Shown in pieces: positions 58,914 to 64,000 of a stretch of 64,000 nt of DNA. This DNA is from JANXQG01 sp964615095. GTDB taxonomy: Bacteria > Planctomycetota > Planctomycetia > Pirellulales > Thermoguttaceae. The stretch lies in NCBI GenBank assembly GCA_964615095.1, contig CAZTPX010000037.1, positions 1-64,000 of the forward strand, written 5' to 3'. The notes under the pieces are model-generated. The model was not told the origin of the DNA. It saw nothing but the letters and a program-made list of their open reading frames with translations, and did not search any database. Made by a program: the position numbers and the translations under genes. Positions within the stretch are counted from its first letter, which is position 1; every line of letters starts with the position of its first letter.

Positions 58914-61229
58914 GTGACATCCGGCTCCACCACATCCGCAGGCGACATCCAGCCCCTCCCCGCTCATGGCGCGGAGAAATTGCCATCGTATGGCGAGGGG
59001 GGGCCGTTGGAAAAATTCGTCTACAACGACGCCGTGGTCCGTGCGTTCCTGATGACCACCGTCCTGTGGGGCATCGTCGCGATGCTTGTCGGACTTATCG
59101 TGGCCCTGGAATTGGTAGCGCCGTCGTTGAGCCTGGGGCTGCCCTACCTATCGTTCGGGCGGCTCCGCCCGCTGCACACCAATGCGGCAATTTTCGCTTT
59201 CGCCGGGAACGCCATTTTTGCCGCGGTCTACCATTCCACGCAGCGGCTCTGCAAGGCCCGCATGTTCAGCGATTTCCTCAGTTGGTTTCACTTCTGGGGC
59301 TGGCAATTGATCATCGTCCTGGCCGCCGTGACGCTTCCCTTGGGTTACACGCAGTCGAAAGAATACGCCGAACTGGAATGGCCCATCGATTTGACGATTG
59401 CCGTGGTCTGGGTGGCGTTCGGCGTGAATTTCTTCGGCACGCTGGCCCGCCGCCGCGAACGCCACATGTACGTGGCCCTGTGGTTCTACATCGCCACGGT
59501 CGTGGCCATCACCGTCTTGCACGTCTTCAACAGCTTGGAGTTGCCGGTCGGGCCGCTGAAAAGCTACCCGGTCTATGCAGGCGTGCAGGACGCCTTCATG
59601 GAGTGGTGGTATGGGCACAACGCGGTGGCCTTCTTCCTCACCACGCCCTTCCTGGGCCTGATGTATTACTACTTGCCCAAGGCGGCCGAGCGGCCGGTCT
59701 ATTCCTATCGCCTGAGCATCGTCCACTTCTGGTCGCTGGTGTTCATCTATATTTGGGCCGGTCCGCACCACCTGCACTACACGGCCTTGCCGGACTGGGC
59801 CTCGACACTGGGCATGCTCTTCTCGGTAATGCTCTGGATGCCGTCGTGGGGCGGGATGATCAACGGCCTGTTGACGCTCCGCGGGGCCTGGAACAAGGTG
59901 GCCGCCGACCCGATCTTGAAGTTCTTCGTCGTGGCCATCACCTTCTACGGCATGTCGACCTTCGAAGGCCCCATGCTCTCGGTCAAGGAGGTCAACGCCC
60001 TGGCCCACTATACGGACTGGGTCATCGCCCACGTCCACGGCGGGGCGCTGGGCTGGGTGGGCTTCATGACCTTCGGCATGCTCTACTGGCTGATGCCGCG
60101 GATGTTCCAGGCGCCGCTGTGGAGCAAGAAGCTGATGAACGCCCACTTCTGGATCGCCACGATCGGCCTGCTGCTGTACATCGTGCCCATCTATGTGGCC
60201 GGCTTGACGCAGGGCCTGATGTGGCGGGCCTTGGATTCCATGGGCGCGCTGCGCTACGGAAACTTCCTGGAAACGGTCAAGGTGTTGATGCCCATGTACT
60301 GGATCCGCGCGGCAGGTGGCACACTCTACCTCGTCGGCGCGGTGTTCTGCGGCATCAACCTCTTGAAGACCTGGGCGGCTCGGCCGGCCAAGTATGAAGA
60401 GACGGTCCACGAGGCGCCGGCCCTCTCGCCCAAGTACGTCGAGCCGCTGCTGCCCGAGTCGCGACTGAAGGGCGCGGCCGTAATCGAGTTCGCCCACGGC
60501 TTTGACGTGTGGCTGCAGGGCTGGTGGCACCGCCGCGGCGAGCGGCGGCCGCTGCGGTTCACGATCTGGGTGGTCTGCTCGATTGTCGCCGCCTCCTTGT
60601 TCGAGGTCATCCCCCTCTTCCTCATTCAGTCGAACATCCCCACGATTTCCTCGGTGAAGCCCTATTCGCCGCTGGAACTCTTGGGCCGCGATATCTATAT
60701 CGAAAACGGCTGCTACAACTGCCATTCGCAGATGATCCGCCCGATCCTGGCCGAGACGAAACGCTACGGCGAGTACAGCAAGGGCGGTGAGTCCGTATAC
60801 GATCATCCGTTCCAGTGGGGTTCGCGACGAATCGGCCCGGACCTGGCCCGCGAGAGCGGCAAGCAATCGCCCGACTGGCACCTTCGCCACTTCCGCAGCC
60901 CCCGCGACACCTCGCAAGGCGATTCGATCATGCCGGACTACGCCTGGCTGCTGGAATCGAAGGCCGAGATCGAGGCCATTCCGCAACGCATGCGCGGCAT
61001 GCAGATGCTGGGCGTGCCTTATACGGACGAACAAATCGAAAGTAGTATCGAAGACGCCAAGAAGCAGGCCGACGAAATCGTCAAGAAGATCAAGGAAAAC
61101 GAAGCGCCGGAATCGCTGCGGGACAAGAAGGTCATTGCCCTGATCGCCTACCTGGAGAAGCTTGGCCGCGACATTTCGCAGCCCGCTCCGGCGGCTACCG
61201 ACGCCAAACCCCAAGCGAAGACACCGTGA
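58914..61229 (+). CDS. ccoNO: cbb3-type cytochrome c oxidase, fused CcoN-CcoO
   Basis: The protein has 771 residues. The first 480 or so are the haem-copper subunit CcoN, with haem and copper histidines in LHTNAAIFAF, WAGPHHLHY and DWVIAHVHGGALGW, and many membrane spans. A linker and one membrane segment lead to a CcoO part with one haem c site, NGCYNCHSQMIRP (near residue 600), ending with KKVIALIAYLEKLG. It is the oxygen-reducing core of a high-affinity oxidase. The GTG start follows AAGGGGG. CcoN and CcoO are usually separate genes in proteobacteria. Confidence 0.93.
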   Translation: MTSGSTTSAGDIQPLPAHGAEKLPSYGEGGPLEKFVYNDAVVRAFLMTTVLWGIVAMLVGLIVALELVAPSLSLGLPYLSFGRLRPLHTNAAIFAFAGNAIFAAVYHSTQRLCKARMFSDFLSWFHFWGWQLIIVLAAVTLPLGYTQSKEYAELEWPIDLTIAVVWVAFGVNFFGTLARRRERHMYVALWFYIATVVAITVLHVFNSLELPVGPLKSYPVYAGVQDAFMEWWYGHNAVAFFLTTPFLGLMYYYLPKAAERPVYSYRLSIVHFWSLVFIYIWAGPHHLHYTALPDWASTLGMLFSVMLWMPSWGGMINGLLTLRGAWNKVAADPILKFFVVAITFYGMSTFEGPMLSVKEVNALAHYTDWVIAHVHGGALGWVGFMTFGMLYWLMPRMFQAPLWSKKLMNAHFWIATIGLLLYIVPIYVAGLTQGLMWRALDSMGALRYGNFLETVKVLMPMYWIRAAGGTLYLVGAVFCGINLLKTWAARPAKYEETVHEAPALSPKYVEPLLPESRLKGAAVIEFAHGFDVWLQGWWHRRGERRPLRFTIWVVCSIVAASLFEVIPLFLIQSNIPTISSVKPYSPLELLGRDIYIENGCYNCHSQMIRPILAETKRYGEYSKGGESVYDHPFQWGSRRIGPDLARESGKQSPDWHLRHFRSPRDTSQGDSIMPDYAWLLESKAEIEAIPQRMRGMQMLGVPYTDEQIESSIEDAKKQADEIVKKIKENEAPESLRDKKVIALIAYLEKLGRDISQPAPAATDAKPQAKTP

Positions 61230-61384
61230 GCCCTGAAATCCTGCAATGGATCGCCGATCACCTGCAAACGGGCTTGATGATCGCCGCGCTGGTCGCCTTC
61301 GCGGCGATCATCGCCTGGACCCTGTTGCGGTCCGGCGCGCAGGTCGAGGCCGAAGCCCACTTGTGGAAGGACGACGAAAAGTAG
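61226..61384 (+). CDS. ccoQ: CcoQ-like small membrane protein
   Basis: This 52-residue protein has one membrane span (LMIAALVAFAAIIAWTLL) and an acidic tail. The GTG overlaps the ccoNO stop as GTGA. Position and size fit CcoQ/FixQ, which stabilises cbb3 oxidase. The stop codon TAG (61382-61384) is the start of a palindromic repeat, so the C-terminus may have been altered. Confidence 0.75.
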   Translation: MSPEILQWIADHLQTGLMIAALVAFAAIIAWTLLRSGAQVEAEAHLWKDDEK

Positions 61385-61488
61385 GTCCCTTCTGCCGGAA
61401 GGGACTAATGTGCTTCGAACCGCCGACAGAACTACGAATCACCCAACAATTCGGAGCGTTTTGGTCCTTTCCGGCAGAATGGACCTAC
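61381..61488. repeat. Two-hairpin GTAGG...CCTAC element, copy 3
   Basis: The 108-base element has a left hairpin GTCCCTTC / GAAGGGAC around TGCCG and a right hairpin GGTCC / GGACC around CCGGCA. It is inserted between ccoQ and ccoP inside the operon and provides the ccoQ stop. Confidence 0.85.
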
Positions 61489-61508
61489 AAGCGACCGAAA
61501 GAACGACC

Positions 61509-62132
61509 ATGCCCCAAGACCAATTGCTCGACCACGAATATGACGGCATCCAAGAGTACGACAACCCGTGCCCTGGCTGGTGGCACGCGATTTTCTGGCT
61601 GACGGTGGTGTTCAGCGCGGCGTACTTTCTCTTCTTCCACGTCGGCTACAACGGCTGGACAGTGGCGGAGGCATGGCAAACGGCGGCCGCCGAGGACCAA
61701 AAAAAACTGTTCGGTACGATGGGCGATTTGCACAACAACCCGGCCACGATCTTGACGTATATGGACGACACCAAGTGGATGAATTATGCCAAAAACGTCT
61801 TCCTCGCCAATTGCCAATCGTGCCACGGCCCCGATGGCGGCGGGGTTGTGGGCCCCAACCTGACCGACGACTACTATAAAAACGTCAATAAGATCACCGA
61901 CATCGCCGAGGTCGTCAAGAACGGCGCGGCGGGCGGGAGCATGCCCGCCTGGAAGACCCGCCTGCATCCCAATGAGGTCATCTTGATGGCCGCCTATGTG
62001 GCCAGGCTACGGGGCAAGCCTGTCAACGGCCAGTGCCGTCCGCCGGAAGGCAAGCCGATCGAGCGATGGCCGACCCTGGCAGAAGTGACCGGGGCCAAGT
62101 CGAAAGCGAAACCAGGGGGCGCGTCGAAGTGA
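61509..62132 (+). CDS. ccoP: cbb3 oxidase subunit CcoP, single haem
   Basis: The protein has 207 residues. The N-terminal HEYDGIQEYDNPCPGWWHAI and the following span (FWLTVVFSAAYFLFF) are the CcoP_N anchor. Only one haem c site (NCQSCHGPDG) is found, with MPAWKTRL supplying the axial Met, where many CcoP proteins have two haems. ATG 61509 lies just after the palindromic repeat. It passes electrons to the CcoNO core. Confidence 0.9.
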   Translation: MPQDQLLDHEYDGIQEYDNPCPGWWHAIFWLTVVFSAAYFLFFHVGYNGWTVAEAWQTAAAEDQKKLFGTMGDLHNNPATILTYMDDTKWMNYAKNVFLANCQSCHGPDGGGVVGPNLTDDYYKNVNKITDIAEVVKNGAAGGSMPAWKTRLHPNEVILMAAYVARLRGKPVNGQCRPPEGKPIERWPTLAEVTGAKSKAKPGGASK

Positions 62133-63610
62133 GTCTCAGTCCACCCCTGCCCGAGGGCCGCGTCCTCTCGACGCTCATGGAGGACGGTTCGCGCCGCTGG
62201 CTTCACCCGCGGCCCGCCCTGGGACCGTACCTGCGGGCGAGGCGGCGGCTGGCCTGGGTGTTGATCGCCGTTTTCACGCTCCTGCCGTACTGGAAGATCC
62301 ACGGCAAGCCGGCGATACTGCTGGACTTGCCGCACCGCGAGTTCACGATCTTGGGCTTCCCGTTCCTCTCCACCGACACCTTGCTGTTGGCCCTGGCAAT
62401 GATCACTCTGATCTTGGGGATCTGCCTGGTGACGGCCCTGGCGGGCCGCGTGTGGTGCGGCTGGATGTGTCCGCAGACGATCTACATGGAGTTCGTTTTC
62501 CGGCCCCTCGAACGGCTTTTCGACGGGCCGCCGGGGGCCAAGCATCGCCCGGGAAGGAAACGCTCAACGGCGCGCACGCTGGCAAAATACGCCGTCTTCC
62601 TGGTTGTGTCGGCCTACCTGGCCCATACCTTTCTGGCCTACTTTGTCGGCGTCGAGGCCCTGGCCCAATGGGTCCGCCAGTCGCCGTTGAAGCATCCGAT
62701 CTCGTTCCTGGTGATGGTTGCCGTGACCGGGCTGATGCTCTTCGATTTCGCCTACTTCCGCGAGCAGATGTGCATCGTCGCCTGTCCTTACGGCCGCTTC
62801 CAATCGGTGATGCTCGACCGCGACTCGCTGATCGTCAGCTACGATCCGCAGCGCGGCGAGCCCCGCCACCCGCGCGCGGGTACCCGGCTGGCCGGTCGCC
62901 AGGCCGATGCGCCGCAGGGCGACTGCATCGACTGCGGCCTGTGTACCGACACCTGCCCCACGGGCATCGATATCCGCGAGGGGTTGCAACTGGAGTGTAT
63001 CGCCTGCACGCAGTGTATCGACGCCTGCAACGGCGTGATGGGGCGGATCGGCAAACCGCCAGGGCTGATCCGGCTCAGCTCGCAAAACGCCGTCGAAGGC
63101 GGCCGGCGGCGGTTCTTGCGTCCGCGCGTGGTCCTTTATCCGGCCTTGATCCTCGCGCTGGCGACGGCCTTCCTGGTGGTGCTCTTCAACAAGAAGTCGG
63201 CCGACGTGACAGTTCTGCAAGGGCTCGGCTCGCCCTATATCGAGACCGCGCCGGGCGAAATCACCAGCCAACTGCAGGTGATCATCGAGAATCGCAGCGG
63301 CCGCGACACGGTCTACACGATCGAGATCGCCGATGAGGCGCAGGCCCATTTCGCCCGCAAGCCTGGGGACATTTCCATCGCCGCCGGCAAATCCGTCAAG
63401 ACGTCCCTGGCAATCGTGGCCCCGGCGTCAGCCTTTCAGCAGGGGATCTGCGGCATTCACTTGCGGATCTCGGACGACGCAACCTTCAAGCAGGAAGTCC
63501 CCTGCCGCCTGTTGGGTCCCGTGCGGCGGAACGCAAAACCGACCCCGGAGGGGTCACAGCCATTAGCCGGTGGTAAGCGCAGCGCCACCACCAGTGAAGA
63601 AGCGAAATAG
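62129..63610 (+). CDS. ccoG: cbb3 oxidase accessory iron-sulfur protein CcoG (FixG/RdxA)
   Basis: The protein has 493 residues from GTG 62129, which overlaps the ccoP stop (GTGA). It has membrane spans, WCGWMCPQTIYMEF, CIVACPYGRFQSVML, and two 4Fe-4S motifs DCIDCGLCTDTCPTG and CIACTQCIDACN, then a periplasmic Ig-like domain. CcoG helps reduce copper for oxidase assembly. The last 20 residues are encoded partly by a GACCCCGGAGGGGTC repeat, so the natural end is likely earlier. Confidence 0.92.
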   Translation: MSLSPPLPEGRVLSTLMEDGSRRWLHPRPALGPYLRARRRLAWVLIAVFTLLPYWKIHGKPAILLDLPHREFTILGFPFLSTDTLLLALAMITLILGICLVTALAGRVWCGWMCPQTIYMEFVFRPLERLFDGPPGAKHRPGRKRSTARTLAKYAVFLVVSAYLAHTFLAYFVGVEALAQWVRQSPLKHPISFLVMVAVTGLMLFDFAYFREQMCIVACPYGRFQSVMLDRDSLIVSYDPQRGEPRHPRAGTRLAGRQADAPQGDCIDCGLCTDTCPTGIDIREGLQLECIACTQCIDACNGVMGRIGKPPGLIRLSSQNAVEGGRRRFLRPRVVLYPALILALATAFLVVLFNKKSADVTVLQGLGSPYIETAPGEITSQLQVIIENRSGRDTVYTIEIADEAQAHFARKPGDISIAAGKSVKTSLAIVAPASAFQQGICGIHLRISDDATFKQEVPCRLLGPVRRNAKPTPEGSQPLAGGKRSATTSEEAK

Positions 63611-63738
63611 AATGAATCGACCCCGGAGGGGTCACAACAAGAGCGCTGCGACCCCTCCGGGGTCGGAGAACATGGCGCGACGGAAACCCGGGGTGCGCTG
63701 CACGACCCCGGGCTAATAGCTGCGACCCCTTCGGGGTC
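63541..63738. repeat. GACCCCGGAGGGGTC palindrome cluster
   Basis: Four units at 63541-63555, 63619-63633, 63650-63664 and 63724-63738 (the last with TT in place of CG at the centre region). The first lies inside ccoG, the others between ccoG and ccoH. Confidence 0.88.
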
Positions 63739-63771
63739 ATACATCTCGACTAACCAGAAAATGAACCATAT

Positions 63772-64000
63772 ATGACCGATTGCCCTCCGCCAGCCTCAGC
63801 AAAACCCTCTCGGAACTTGTTTTGGCCGATCTTCCTGGCCAGCCTGATCAGCATCCATATCGTCTCGGTCGTGGTAATGGTAACCGTCGCCACGCGCGAC
63901 AGGTCGTTTGCTGTCGAGCCGGACGCGTATCAAAAGGGCCTGCACTATGAGCAGACGGCCCAGCAGCAGCGCGAGAACGTGCGGCTGGGCTGGTCGGTGC
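63772..64000 (+). CDS. ccoH: CcoH (FixH) family protein, partial
   Basis: The first 76 codons are in the window. A membrane span (FWPIFLASLISIHIVSVVVM) and the motif DAYQKGLHYEQ are typical of FixH/CcoH, an assembly factor of cbb3 oxidase. The gene continues past the window end. Confidence 0.85.
   Translation, partial: MTDCPPPASAKPSRNLFWPIFLASLISIHIVSVVVMVTVATRDRSFAVEPDAYQKGLHYEQTAQQQRENVRLGWSV

Noticed and set aside
59148..61214. A 688-codon open frame antisense to ccoNO, and similar long antisense frames at 8878-10566 and 2843-4033
   Set aside because: Each mirrors a well-supported gene and gives a His/Arg/Gln-rich translation typical of shadows.

Overview
The window is visibly GC-rich bacterial chromosome, most likely from the phylum Planctomycetota (Pirellulales-like). 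The markers are a DUF1559 pseudopilin-type protein followed by an EF-hand-like lipoprotein, a DUF1080 / Gfo-Idh-MocA / TIM-barrel sugar operon with Tat leaders, many Ser/Thr kinase and FHA domains, a DnaA that lacks its N-terminal domain, and many palindromic intergenic repeats. Genus cannot be fixed from sequence alone.

Layout. 0-0.6 kb: 5' part of gyrA (minus). 0.8-8.4 kb: TPR-sulfotransferase and a signalling group made of a REC/degenerate-GGDEF/CBS protein, a divergent FHA/degenerate-EAL protein and a protein kinase fused to a tubulin/FtsZ-like domain. 8.4-14.7 kb: secreted DUF6067-like glycosidase, DUF1559 protein, lipoprotein, DUF1444 protein. 14.8-19 kb: a small-helical-protein/HNH gene pair, uvrA carrying an in-frame palindrome, and an orphan homologue of the small protein. 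19.2-22.4 kb: secreted/Tat carbohydrate operon. 22.4-28.4 kb: addB-addA type helicase/nuclease operon. 28.6-31.6 kb: fbp overlapping, tail to tail, a GH32-like secreted enzyme. 31.7-34.5 kb: REP repeats with an IS200-like (RAYT) transposase and a broken gene. 34.6-47.3 kb: degraded defence island with a second small-protein/HNH pair, a BrxL-kinase fusion split by an in-frame TAG, a 5'-truncated pglZ, a nuclease-helicase/HIT pair, a phosphorothioate-DNA-type HNH endonuclease, a broken flavoprotein gene and a PIN toxin-antitoxin pair. 48.3-53.5 kb: replication cluster dnaA-dnaN-dciA-gyrB (minus). 53.8-58 kb: cysteine desulfurase, polysaccharide-type ABC exporter and KdsD/KpsF isomerase. 58.1-64 kb: Rrf2 regulator divergent from a cbb3 oxidase operon (fused ccoNO, ccoQ, ccoP, ccoG, ccoH).

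The replication cluster and gyrA are on the same strand about 48 kb apart, with metabolic, repair and defence genes between them. Repeats shape much of the region: two-hairpin elements supply stop codons to two genes, palindromes sit in frame in uvrA, the desulfurase and the kinase, and a mobile repeat lies in inverted copies on either side of the replication cluster. The most promising undescribed items are the small-protein/HNH module (present 2.5 times, once beside a duplicated kinase 3' end), the BrxL-kinase fusion, and the kinase-tubulin fusion with its FHA and degenerate c-di-GMP-domain neighbours.
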